Source of the DNA: Frankineae bacterium MT45
GTDB taxonomy: Bacteria > Actinomycetota > Actinomycetes > Mycobacteriales > Jatrophihabitantaceae
Direction: 5' to 3'
Assembly (NCBI GenBank): GCA_900100325.1
Contig: LT629697.1
Coordinates: forward strand, 1,426,001-1,490,000
DNA length: 64,000 nt
Shown here: positions 35,392 through 43,803 of the stretch, one piece after another
Layout: each line of letters starts with the position of its first letter
How positions within the stretch are numbered: position 1 is the stretch's first letter
The notes under the pieces: model-generated
Told to the model about the DNA's origin: nothing
What the model saw: only the letters and a program-made list of their open reading frames with translations
Databases searched by the model: none
Made by a program: the position numbers and the translations under genes

Positions 35392-36288
35392 GTGTTGATG
35401 CGTCGCCAGCTCACCGCCGCAGTTGCCGTCACGGCCGCGGTCATCAGTCTCTCCGCCTGCGCCAGCAACAAGGAGACCTCCGGTCCGACCGGCGCCAGCG
35501 TGAGCGCGACGGTCTCGGCCAACGGCGCCGCCATTGCGCTGCTGCCGGCCAAGATCAAGTCCGCCGGCAAGCTGATCGTCGGGGTCAACGTCCCCTACTC
35601 ACCCAACGAGTACAAGGATTCGAGCGGCAAGATCGTCGGGTTCGACGTCGACCTCCTCGACGCGGTGGCCAAGGGCCTCGGCCTCACCACGCAGTACACC
35701 GAGTCGGACTTCGACAAGATCATCCCGTCGGTCCAGGCCGGCACCTATGACGTCGGTATGTCGTCCTTCACCGACACCAAGGAGCGCGAGAAGACGGTCG
35801 ACTTCACCACCTATTTCAGCGCCGGAATCCTCTGGGCGTCACAGGCCGGCAAGACGGTGGACCCGAACAACGCGTGTGGCCTGAGGGTTGCCGTCCAGAC
35901 GACCACCACCGAGGACACCGACGACATCCCGACCAAGAGCAAGGCCTGCACCAACGCCGGCAAGAAGCCCATCACCAAGGTGCAGTTCGACAGCCAGGAT
36001 GACGCGACGAACGCCGTCGTACTCGGCAAGGTCGATGCCATGTCGGCTGACTCCCCGGTGACGGCCTACGCCATCAAGCAGGCGGCGGGGAAACTCGCGC
36101 AGGCCGGTGACATCTTCGAATCGGCCCCCTACGGCTGGCCGGTCGCGAAGGGTTCGACCCTCTCCCAGGCCCTGCAGAAGTCGCTGCAGACGCTGATCGA
36201 CAACGGAACGTACAACCAGATCTGCGAGAAGTGGGGCGTTCAGACCGGTGAGATCACCACGTCGCAGATCAACGGTGCGACGAGCTGA
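35392..36288 (+). CDS. Polar amino-acid ABC transporter binding lipoprotein
   Basis: A 298-residue lipoprotein: signal peptide with SLSACASN (lipid Cys at about 23), a Thr/Ser linker and an SBP_bac_3 domain. The domain shows GKLIVGVNVPYSPNEYKDSS, IVGFDVDLLDAVAKGLGL, IPSVQAGTYDVGMSSFTDT and a C-terminal NGTYNQICEKWGV. It is preceded by GGAGG; GTG 35392 and ATG 35398 are both possible. It heads a four-gene unit with permease, ATPase and amidase, suggesting uptake of an amino acid or amide that the amidase can process. Confidence 0.92.
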   Translation: MLMRRQLTAAVAVTAAVISLSACASNKETSGPTGASVSATVSANGAAIALLPAKIKSAGKLIVGVNVPYSPNEYKDSSGKIVGFDVDLLDAVAKGLGLTTQYTESDFDKIIPSVQAGTYDVGMSSFTDTKEREKTVDFTTYFSAGILWASQAGKTVDPNNACGLRVAVQTTTTEDTDDIPTKSKACTNAGKKPITKVQFDSQDDATNAVVLGKVDAMSADSPVTAYAIKQAAGKLAQAGDIFESAPYGWPVAKGSTLSQALQKSLQTLIDNGTYNQICEKWGVQTGEITTSQINGATS

Positions 36289-36290
36289 CA

Positions 36291-37256
36291 ATGAGCTCGG
36301 ACGCTCGCAACGTCGAACTGGTGCCCTCGGCGGACGCAGCCGGACCTGACCTGATCCAGGCGGTCCCGCTGCGTCGGCCGGGGCGCTGGATCGCAGCGGC
36401 ACTGATCCTGGTGCTGCTCGCCCTCTTCATCTACGGCGCGGCCACCAACGCGAACTACCAATGGTCGACGTACCGGGCGTATCTCTTCGATAGTCGCATC
36501 TCCTCCGGAGCCTGGGTCACCATCCAGCTGACGATCTGGGCCATGGTCATCGGCGTGCTGCTCGGTGTCGTGCTCTCGGTCATGCGGCTCTCACCGAGCC
36601 CGGTACTGAAGTCGGTCGCCTGGGTCTACCTCTGGCTCTTCCGCGGCACACCGGTGTACGTCCAGCTCGTCTTCTGGGGCCTCTTTGCCTCGATCTATCC
36701 CCATATTTCATTGGGGATTCCCTTCGGGCCGCGGGTCGCCACCTTCGACATTCAGCAGTTGAACGCGGCCTTCTTCTTCGCCATCATCGGCCTCGGGTTG
36801 AACGAGGCGGCATACATGGCTGAGATCGTCCGGGCCGGTATCTCGTCGGTCGGTGAGGGGCAGAGTGAGGCGGCCACCGCGCTTGGCATGTCCTGGCCGC
36901 TGACCATGCGCCGGGTCGTGCTCCCGCAGGCGATGCGGGTGATCATCCCGCCGACCGGCAACGAACTCATCAGCATGCTGAAGACGACGTCGCTGGTCAC
37001 GGCGGTGCCGGTCACGATCGACCTTTACTCGCAGGCCCGCACCATCTCCGGCGTCAACTTCAAGCCGGTGCCGCTGCTGCTGGTCGCGTCGACCTGGTAC
37101 CTCGCGATCACGAGCGTGCTGATGATCGGGCAGTACTACCTGGAGCGGCACTTCGCCCGCGGATCATCCCGGCAGTTGACTGCTCGGGAGGCCCGCGCCC
37201 AGGCCAAGGCACTGGCCGCTGGCACTCATGACGGTGGCGGCGGGATGGGCGCATGA
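36291..37256 (+). CDS. Polar amino-acid ABC transporter permease
   Basis: A 321-residue HisM/GlnP-type permease. Spans begin at about residue 32 ([19 protein letters not shown]). The core has [35 protein letters not shown] and the coupling loop [15 protein letters not shown]. The end is a hydrophilic Arg/Ala tail. The ATG is 3 bases after the binding-protein stop, and the gene overlaps the ATPase by ATGA. Confidence 0.93.
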   Translation: MSSDARNVELVPSADAAGPDLIQAVPLRRPGRWIAAALILVLLALFIYGAATNANYQWSTYRAYLFDSRISSGAWVTIQLTIWAMVIGVLLGVVLSVMRLSPSPVLKSVAWVYLWLFRGTPVYVQLVFWGLFASIYPHISLGIPFGPRVATFDIQQLNAAFFFAIIGLGLNEAAYMAEIVRAGISSVGEGQSEAATALGMSWPLTMRRVVLPQAMRVIIPPTGNELISMLKTTSLVTAVPVTIDLYSQARTISGVNFKPVPLLLVASTWYLAITSVLMIGQYYLERHFARGSSRQLTAREARAQAKALAAGTHDGGGGMGA

Positions 37257-38035
37257 CCGGCACGAACGGCGCGACTCCGCTCATGGTCGACGCGCGCTCG
37301 GTCTGCAAGAACTTCGGCTCGGTGCAGGTGTTGAAGGGCATCAACCTGACGGTGGAGCGGGGCCAGGTGCTCTGCATGATCGGCCCCTCCGGCTCAGGGA
37401 AGTCGACCTTCCTGCGCTGTGTGAACCACCTCGAGCAGGTGAATGCGGGGCGTCTGTACGTCGATGGGGTGCTGGTCGGCTACGAGGAGCGGGGCGCCAA
37501 GCTGCACGAGTTGCGTCCCAAGGATGCGGCGATGCAGCGGCGGGACATCGGCATGGTCTTCCAGCATTTCAACCTCTTCCCGCACATGACGGCGATGGAG
37601 AACGTCATCGAGGCGCCGATCCGGGTCAAGAAGCTGAAGAAGTCCGAGGCGATCGAGATCGGGCGCCGGCAGCTGGCCCAGGTCGGGTTGGCCGAGAAGG
37701 AACGCTCCTATCCGGCCCAGCTCTCCGGCGGTCAGCAGCAGCGCGTTGCCATCGCGCGGGCGCTGGCGATGCAGCCGAAGTTGATGCTCTTCGACGAGCC
37801 GACCTCGGCGCTGGATCCGGAACTCGTCGGCGAGGTGCTGGATGTGATGAAGGCGTTGGCCAAGGACGGCATGACGATGGTGGTCGTCACGCACGAGATG
37901 GGCTTCGCCCGCGAAGTCGCCGATCAGCTGGTTTTCATGGATGGTGGCGTCGTCGTGGAGGCCGGTGACCCGCGCGAGGTGCTGGCCAACCCGCAGCATG
38001 AGCGTACGAAGGCCTTCCTCTCGAAGGTGCTCTGA
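37253..38035 (+). CDS. Polar amino-acid ABC transporter ATPase
   Basis: A 260-residue GlnQ-type ATPase: Walker [11 protein letters not shown]-loop [17 protein letters not shown], signature [15 protein letters not shown], Walker [15 protein letters not shown], switch [16 protein letters not shown]. It powers the transporter encoded just upstream. A short insert near residue 85 ([16 protein letters not shown]) is slightly longer than in E. coli GlnQ and common in actinobacteria. The amidase starts 2 bases after its stop. Confidence 0.95.
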   Translation: MTGTNGATPLMVDARSVCKNFGSVQVLKGINLTVERGQVLCMIGPSGSGKSTFLRCVNHLEQVNAGRLYVDGVLVGYEERGAKLHELRPKDAAMQRRDIGMVFQHFNLFPHMTAMENVIEAPIRVKKLKKSEAIEIGRRQLAQVGLAEKERSYPAQLSGGQQQRVAIARALAMQPKLMLFDEPTSALDPELVGEVLDVMKALAKDGMTMVVVTHEMGFAREVADQLVFMDGGVVVEAGDPREVLANPQHERTKAFLSKVL

Positions 38036-38037
38036 GG

Positions 38038-39378
38038 GTGCTCACCGCCGTCGAGACCGCGGCCGCCGTCGCCGGCGGTTCGCTCACCGCCCGAGAGGCG
38101 ACCGAGCTGGCGCTGGCCCGGATCGCTGAACGCGAACCCAAGTTGAACGCGCTGCGGGTGGTGCGCGCCGAGAAGGCGCGGTCGGAGGCCGACGCCGTGG
38201 ACGCCCGCGGCGACCTCGCGACGCTGCCCCTGGCTGGGGTACCGATCATCGTCAAAGACAACGTGGCTATCACCGGCGAGTCGACGAACTCCGGCTCGCT
38301 GGCCACCCCGCGCACACTGCAGACCGAGGACCACGAGGTGGTGCGGCGTATGCGGGAGGCCGGTGCGGTGATCGTTGGCATCTCCAACGTCCCAGAACTC
38401 TGCGTCTTCGGCACCACCGACTCCGCCGAGGGAATCACCCGCAATCCGTGGGATGTTTCGCACACTCCGGGCGGCTCCTCCGGCGGTAGTGCGGCCGCGG
38501 TGGCCTCCGGGATGGTGGCGATCGCGCACGGCAATGACGGGATGGGCTCGATCCGGATTCCGGCCGCCTGCACGGGGCTGGTCGGGATCAAGCCCGGTCT
38601 CGGGGTGGTTGTCTCCGAGCTCGGCAATGGCTCGTGGTTCGACATGGCCGAGAATGGCCCGCTGGCCACGACGGTGGCCGACTGCGCGTTGATGCTCTCG
38701 GTGCTGGCCGGTGATCCCGCGCTGGCTGAGGTCGGTGAGGTGGCCGGGCTGCGGGTCGGTGTGTCGGTGAAGCCGCCGCAGGTCGGGCTGCCGGTCGACC
38801 GGCACTGGGCGGCGACGGCTCAGGTCACCGGTGAACTGCTGGCCGGGGCCGGGCATGAGGTGCGGCGGGCGGAGATCCGGTATCCGATGCGCTTCGGGCC
38901 GGCGTCCTTGTCGCGCTGGTTCGCCGGTACGCAGTTGGACGTCTCGACGCTGCCGGATACGTCGATGCTGAGCAAGCGCACCAAGCGGCAGGCCCGGTGG
39001 GGTCGGATGGTGCTGGCGGTCGGCGGTCCCCGTGACGGGGCCCGGGAGGTCTGGCGCCGGGCGGCCGAGAAGTACTTCGCCGACGTCGATGTGCTCCTCA
39101 CTCCGACGCTCGCCCAGCCGCCGATCGAGGCGCTGGCCTGGAGTGAGCGGGGCTGGCTGGCCAATGTGGTGTCGAACGTGCGGTACGCGCCGTTTGCCGC
39201 ACCGTGGAACCTGCTCGGCTGGCCGGCGATGGCGGTTCCGGCCGGGGTGCACCCGGGTGGGCTGCCGCTCTCGGTGCAGCTGGTGGCCCGTCCGGGCGCG
39301 GAGGGGATGCTGCTGGCCTTGGCGGGCCAGTTGGAGCAGCTACGCCCCTGGTCGCGGGTAGCCCCGGCGTACCGCTAG
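38038..39378 (+). CDS. Amidase, amidase-signature family
   Basis: A 446-residue protein with the Ser-cisSer-Lys triad: Lys in VPIIVKDNVAI, the serines in TPGGSSGGSAAAVASG and GNDGMGSIRIPA. The nucleophile Ser lies in the last segment. It hydrolyses amides. Close relatives act on aliphatic or aryl amides; it is not GatA because no gatB/gatC is beside it and the sequence is shorter. The GTG start 2 bases after the ATPase stop suggests it works on the imported compound, which is inference. Confidence 0.9.
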   Translation: MLTAVETAAAVAGGSLTAREATELALARIAEREPKLNALRVVRAEKARSEADAVDARGDLATLPLAGVPIIVKDNVAITGESTNSGSLATPRTLQTEDHEVVRRMREAGAVIVGISNVPELCVFGTTDSAEGITRNPWDVSHTPGGSSGGSAAAVASGMVAIAHGNDGMGSIRIPAACTGLVGIKPGLGVVVSELGNGSWFDMAENGPLATTVADCALMLSVLAGDPALAEVGEVAGLRVGVSVKPPQVGLPVDRHWAATAQVTGELLAGAGHEVRRAEIRYPMRFGPASLSRWFAGTQLDVSTLPDTSMLSKRTKRQARWGRMVLAVGGPRDGAREVWRRAAEKYFADVDVLLTPTLAQPPIEALAWSERGWLANVVSNVRYAPFAAPWNLLGWPAMAVPAGVHPGGLPLSVQLVARPGAEGMLLALAGQLEQLRPWSRVAPAYR

Positions 39379-39382
39379 CCCG

Positions 39383-39458
39383 CGCTGCCCGATCCTGCCG
39401 GCTTTGTAGCCTGCGCTGCCCGATCCCTGCGCTGCCCGATCCTGCCGGCTTTGTAGCC
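39383..39458. repeat. Direct repeat GCGCTGCCCGATCCTGCCGG
   Basis: A 31-base unit starting at 39383 is repeated at 39428 with one change, and a truncated third copy (TGCGCTGCCCGATCCC) lies between. Each full unit ends in GGCTTTGTAGCC, the arm of the neighbouring hairpin. Confidence 0.75.
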
Positions 39459-39505
39459 CGAAAGACCGGTTTTCCGGCCGAAACCGGTCTTTCAGGCTAC
39501 AAAGC
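39448..39505. terminator. Large hairpin of the CTACAAAGC repeat family
   Basis: 39448-39472 pairs with 39481-39505: 25 bp with a single C-A mismatch and an 8-base loop. The outer arms are GCTTTGTAGCC and GGCTACAAAGC, followed by GGGCTTTTG. It lies between the amidase and the next gene on the same strand, so it should end the amino-acid operon. Similar arms recur at 52930-53050. Confidence 0.75.
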
Positions 39506-39606
39506 GGGCTTTTGCGGGAGCGGGTGCACGGGGACCAGGCGGGACACGACGGCAGGCGCGGCGAGTGCGTGACAATCCGGTTTCCCCGGCACGGCAGAAT
39601 GGACGA

Positions 39607-42582
39607 GTGACCTCCGCGCCAACGGCAACCGCCGCCACACCCGCCCCGCAAGGTCGGCGTGGGGCACAGCGAGGCTCCGACTACACCGGGCCCCGTCCGG
39701 CACAGCTCGCCCGGGCCCTGCGCAAGGCCGGCGTGGCCGAGGCCGACGTCAACACCCGCCGACGGGCCGAGTACTCCAGTGACGCGTCGAACTACCGGAT
39801 CGTCCCGGGCGCCGTCGTCTTCCCCCGCAGCTCCGAGGACGTCGAGGCCACCCTGGACGTCTGCCGGCGCCTCGGGGTGCCGCTGATCTCACGCGGCGGC
39901 GGTACCTCCATCGCCGGCAACGCGATCGGGCGCGGGATCGTCCTCGACTTCTCCCGCCACCTCAACCAGATCATCGAGATCGACCCGTTCACCCGCAGCG
40001 CCGTCGTGCAACCCGGGGTCATCCTCGACGCCATCACCGACGCCGCCGCCGTGCACGGCCTGCGCTTCGGCCCCGACCCGTCCACCCATGCCCGGGCCAC
40101 CATCGGCGGAACGCTGGGTAACAACGCCTGCGGCGCGCGCGCCCTGGCCTACGGGCGCAGCGCCGAGAACGTCCTGGAGCTCGACCTGCTCACCACCGCC
40201 GGCGAACGGTTCACCGCCGGCCGATACGGGCGCGACGGCCTGACGTCGGCCCGCAGTGCCCCGACCGCTCTGATGCGGGACCTGGACGGGATCGTCGCCG
40301 CCAACCTCGGTCTCATCCGCACCGAGTTCGGACGCTTCAGCCGGCAGGTCTCGGGCTACTCGCTGGAGCACCTGCTGCCGGAGAACGGCGTCGACCTGGC
40401 CCGCTTCCTGGTCGGCACCGAAGGGACGCTCGCCGTCACCCTGCAGGCCAAGGTGCAGCTGGTGCAGGCCCCGAAGGCGACCGCCTTGGCCGTGCTGGGC
40501 TACCCCGATATGGCCACCGCGGCCGAGGCCGTCCCCGGGCTGCTGCCGCACCGGCCGGTGGCGCTGGAGGGGATGGACGCCCGGCTCGTCGAGGTGGTGC
40601 GCAGCCGTCGTGGCGAAGCGGCCGTCCCGCCGCTGCCCAAGGGCGGGGGGTGGCTCTTCGTCGAGACCGCGGGTGAGACCACGGCCGACGCGGTTGCGGC
40701 CGCCAATCGGCTCATCAATGACGCCGACTGCCTGGAGTCCTCCGTCGTCACCGGGGTAACCGCCAAGGCGCTCTGGCGCATCCGCGAGGACGGCGCCGGG
40801 CTGGGCGGACGAACCCCGTCTAACGAACCGGCCTGGCCCGGCTGGGAGGACGCCGCCGTCCCCCCGCACCGGCTCGGCCCCTACCTGCGTGAGTTCTCGC
40901 AGCTGATGAGCGAGCACCACGTCGACGGGCTGGTCTTCGGACACTTCGGCGACGGCTGCCTGCATGCCCGCATCGACTTCCCGCTGGCCGATCATCCGGA
41001 GCGATTCCGGGCCTTCATGCTGGAGGCCGCCCAGCTCGTCGGCCGGCACGGCGGCTCGATGTCCGGTGAACACGGCGACGGCCGAGCCCGGGGCGAACTG
41101 CTGCAGTACATGTACACGCCGGAGGCGTTGAGCACCTTCGCGGCCGTCAAGCACGCCTTCGACCCGACTAACCTGCTCAACCCGGGCGTCGTCGTCGCCC
41201 CCGAGCCGATCGACGGGAGCCTCCGGGTCCCGGCGGCCAAGCCGCTGCGCAAGAACCTCGCCTTCGCCTACCCGCACGACGGCGGCAACTTCACCACCGC
41301 TGTGCACCGCTGCGTCGGAGTGGGCAAGTGCCGGGCCGACACCACCGCCACCGGCGGCGTGATGTGCCCGTCGTATCTGGCGACGAAGGATGAGAAGGAC
41401 AGCACCCGAGCCCGGGCGCGGGTGCTGCAGGAACTGGCCAATGGCCGTCTCGTCGACAAGGGCTGGCGCTCACCCGAGGTGCTCGACTCGCTCGACCTCT
41501 GCCTTTCCTGCAAGGGGTGTTCGGCCGACTGCCCGGCCGGTGTGGACATGGCGACCTACAAGGCGGAGGCCCTGCACCAGCGCTACCGGCGGCGTCTGCG
41601 CCCGGCGTCCCACTACGCGCTGGGGTGGCTGCCGCGCTGGTCCCGGCTGGCCTCGCACACCCCACGCCTGGCCAACTTCACGCTACGACGCAAGTCGCTC
41701 TCGGCGCTGGGAAAGCGGATGGCCGGCGTCGACCAGCGCCGTCCGCTGCCGGAGTTCGCGACACAGACGTTCCGCGACTGGTTCGCCGCCCGGCAGAAGG
41801 CGAGCGGCCAGCAGACCGGTCAGCCGGTGCTGCTCTGGGTGGATACCTTCACCGAGCACTTCTCGCCGGAGGTCGGACGAGCGGCCGTCGCGGTTCTGGA
41901 GGATGCCGGGTACGCCGTGCAGCTCACCGATCGCAAGGTCTGCTGTGGCCTCACCTGGATCTCGACCGGGCAGCTCGACGGAGCCCGACGGCGGCTGCGC
42001 ACCACCCTGGACGCGCTGGAACCCTCGCTGAAGGCGGGGATTCCCATCGTCGGGCTGGAGCCGTCCTGCACCGCCGTGCTCCGCTCTGACGTCACCGAAC
42101 TGTTGGCCGACGACGAGCGAGCAGCCCAAGTGGCGAAGCAGACACGCACCCTGGCCGAGCTGCTGCGCGCCACCCCGGACTGGCAGCCACCGAGCCTGCG
42201 TGGCGTTGAGGGAGTGGCCCAGCCGCACTGCCATCAGCACGCGGTGATGGGGTGGAGCGAGGATGCGGCGCTGCTGGCTGACGCCGGGGCGCAGATCACC
42301 GCGGTCGGCGGCTGCTGTGGGCTGGCCGGCAACTTCGGCGTCGAACGCGGTCACTACGAAGTGTCGGTCGCGGTCGCCGAGAACGCACTGCTCCCCGCGG
42401 TCCGCCAATGCGATGAGGAGGCCGTGGTCCTGGCCGACGGATTCTCCTGCCGCACCCAACTCGACCAGCTCGCCGGTGACTCCGGCCAGCACCTGGCCCA
42501 GCTGCTGGCCTCGGCGATCGAGGCCCGAGCCCTGCGCCTGGAGCGGACCGGTCAAACGTCAACAGAGAGTGGAGAGATCTGA
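39607..42582 (+). CDS. Large FAD- and Fe-S-binding dehydrogenase (YdiJ/D-2-hydroxyacid type)
   Basis: A 991-residue fusion. Residues about 70-240 form the PCMH-type FAD domain (GGTSIAGNAIGRG, THARATIGGTLGNNACGARA), followed by the FAD-oxidase C domain ending MSGEHGDGRARG. Iron-sulfur ligands follow: CVGVGKCRADTTATGGVMCP and CLSCKGCSADCPAGVDM, for two 4Fe-4S clusters. Then there are two CCG-type segments (CCGLTW and GGCCGLAGNFG). This is the order seen in YdiJ-like and GlcD-GlcF-like 2-hydroxyacid dehydrogenases. Substrate may be D-2-hydroxyglutarate or D-lactate. GTG 39607 is preferred to 39565. It overlaps dapC by one base. Confidence 0.9.
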   Translation: MTSAPTATAATPAPQGRRGAQRGSDYTGPRPAQLARALRKAGVAEADVNTRRRAEYSSDASNYRIVPGAVVFPRSSEDVEATLDVCRRLGVPLISRGGGTSIAGNAIGRGIVLDFSRHLNQIIEIDPFTRSAVVQPGVILDAITDAAAVHGLRFGPDPSTHARATIGGTLGNNACGARALAYGRSAENVLELDLLTTAGERFTAGRYGRDGLTSARSAPTALMRDLDGIVAANLGLIRTEFGRFSRQVSGYSLEHLLPENGVDLARFLVGTEGTLAVTLQAKVQLVQAPKATALAVLGYPDMATAAEAVPGLLPHRPVALEGMDARLVEVVRSRRGEAAVPPLPKGGGWLFVETAGETTADAVAAANRLINDADCLESSVVTGVTAKALWRIREDGAGLGGRTPSNEPAWPGWEDAAVPPHRLGPYLREFSQLMSEHHVDGLVFGHFGDGCLHARIDFPLADHPERFRAFMLEAAQLVGRHGGSMSGEHGDGRARGELLQYMYTPEALSTFAAVKHAFDPTNLLNPGVVVAPEPIDGSLRVPAAKPLRKNLAFAYPHDGGNFTTAVHRCVGVGKCRADTTATGGVMCPSYLATKDEKDSTRARARVLQELANGRLVDKGWRSPEVLDSLDLCLSCKGCSADCPAGVDMATYKAEALHQRYRRRLRPASHYALGWLPRWSRLASHTPRLANFTLRRKSLSALGKRMAGVDQRRPLPEFATQTFRDWFAARQKASGQQTGQPVLLWVDTFTEHFSPEVGRAAVAVLEDAGYAVQLTDRKVCCGLTWISTGQLDGARRRLRTTLDALEPSLKAGIPIVGLEPSCTAVLRSDVTELLADDERAAQVAKQTRTLAELLRATPDWQPPSLRGVEGVAQPHCHQHAVMGWSEDAALLADAGAQITAVGGCCGLAGNFGVERGHYEVSVAVAENALLPAVRQCDEEAVVLADGFSCRTQLDQLAGDSGQHLAQLLASAIEARALRLERTGQTSTESGEI

Positions 42583-43673
42583 TGTCGGGATTCGTGCCGC
42601 CGCCCTACCCGTACGACCGGCTGGCCGAGGCCATCACCCTGGCCGGGCAGCACCCCGGCGGGGCCGTCGACCTCTCGATCGGCACGCCGTGTGACGACCC
42701 GCCGGCCGAGGTGACGGCGGCCCTCGCATCGTCGGCGACGGCCCGTACCTACCCCCCGTCTCTGGGGACGCCGGCCTTCCGCCAGGCCGCCTCCGACTGG
42801 ATGAGCCGCCGCCTCGGCGCCCAGGTCGACGCCGCGACCGAGATCGCCGCCTGCGTAGGGACGAAGGAGTTCGTTGCCTCCACCCCCCAGTACCTCAAGC
42901 TGCGCACGCCGGAGCGCGATACCGTGCTGTACCCCGCGATCAGCTACCCGACCTACGCGATGGGCGCGACGCTGGCCGGGTGCCGGGCCGTCCCCTTCAC
43001 GAAGCTCAGCGAGATCTCCGCCGACGATGCGCAGCGGGCGCTGCTGCTCTGGGTCAACTCGCCGAGCAACCCGACCGGGGAGCTGGCCGACCTGGCCGAA
43101 GCCGCGGCCTGGGGTCGAGAACGGAATGTGCCGGTTTTCTCGGACGAATGCTATGCCGAGTTCACCTGGGCCACGCCGGCCAGCTCGGTGCTGACCAGTG
43201 GCACCGACGGTGTGGTCGCCGTGCACTCCCTTAGCAAGCGTGACAACTTCGCCGGCGCACGGATTGGCTTCTACGCCGGAGACGCGGAGCTGATCCACTA
43301 CCTCAGTGAGGTGCGCAAGCACGCCGGGCTGATGCCGCCGGGGCCGGTCCAGGCCGCCGCCGTGCTGGCCCTCAATGACGACGAGCACGTCGAGCGGCAG
43401 CGGGAGCGCTACCTGCAGCGCCTCACCAGACTCACCGAGATTCTCGGCACTCTGGGCTACACGGCGCACCTGCCTGACGGTGCCTTCTACCTCTGGGTCG
43501 CCTCGCCCAGTGGTGACGCCTGGACCGACGCCCGGGACCTGGCCGAGCGGGCCGGGATCGTCGTCTCGCCGGGCGAGTTCTACGGCCCTGACGGTGCCGA
43601 TCACTTCCGGGTGGCCGCGGTGCAGCCTGATGACCGGATCGAACTCGTCGCGTCGCGAGTGGGTCTGGTTTAG
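42582..43673 (+). CDS. dapC: N-succinyldiaminopimelate aminotransferase (DapC)
   Basis: A 363-residue PLP enzyme. It opens with FVPPPYPYDRL and contains VDLSIGTPCDDPP, TARTYPPSLGTPAFRQAA, NSPSNPTGEL, FSDECYAEFTW and the Lys segment VHSLSKRDNFAGARIGFYAG. These match the actinobacterial DapC (Rv1178 type) that usually follows fdxA. It transfers an amino group in the DAP pathway, between the DapD and DapE steps encoded at 24-26 kb. Here it is translationally coupled to the flavin/Fe-S dehydrogenase instead of fdxA. Confidence 0.9.
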   Translation: MSGFVPPPYPYDRLAEAITLAGQHPGGAVDLSIGTPCDDPPAEVTAALASSATARTYPPSLGTPAFRQAASDWMSRRLGAQVDAATEIAACVGTKEFVASTPQYLKLRTPERDTVLYPAISYPTYAMGATLAGCRAVPFTKLSEISADDAQRALLLWVNSPSNPTGELADLAEAAAWGRERNVPVFSDECYAEFTWATPASSVLTSGTDGVVAVHSLSKRDNFAGARIGFYAGDAELIHYLSEVRKHAGLMPPGPVQAAAVLALNDDEHVERQRERYLQRLTRLTEILGTLGYTAHLPDGAFYLWVASPSGDAWTDARDLAERAGIVVSPGEFYGPDGADHFRVAAVQPDDRIELVASRVGLV

Positions 43674-43803
43674 CGGGCTGGGACGACGCGCGGGGGCGGT
43701 TGCCGCTGCCCCTTGGGCAGTTCGCCCCGATGGTCCAGACTGTGTGAATGGTTAGCACTCTGCGGGTCCAGGCGCGGCAACATCCGCGACACAATCGGTC
43801 CAT

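Noticed and set aside
39889-41307. Minus-strand frame of 472 codons inside the flavin/Fe-S dehydrogenase gene
   Set aside because: No recognisable domain and entirely within a motif-rich plus-strand gene.
43740-43770. TTAGCACTCT upstream of the ATP-grasp operon, like a CIRCE (HrcA) half-site
   Set aside because: The second arm GAGTGCTAA is missing at the required spacing, so it is not a CIRCE element.
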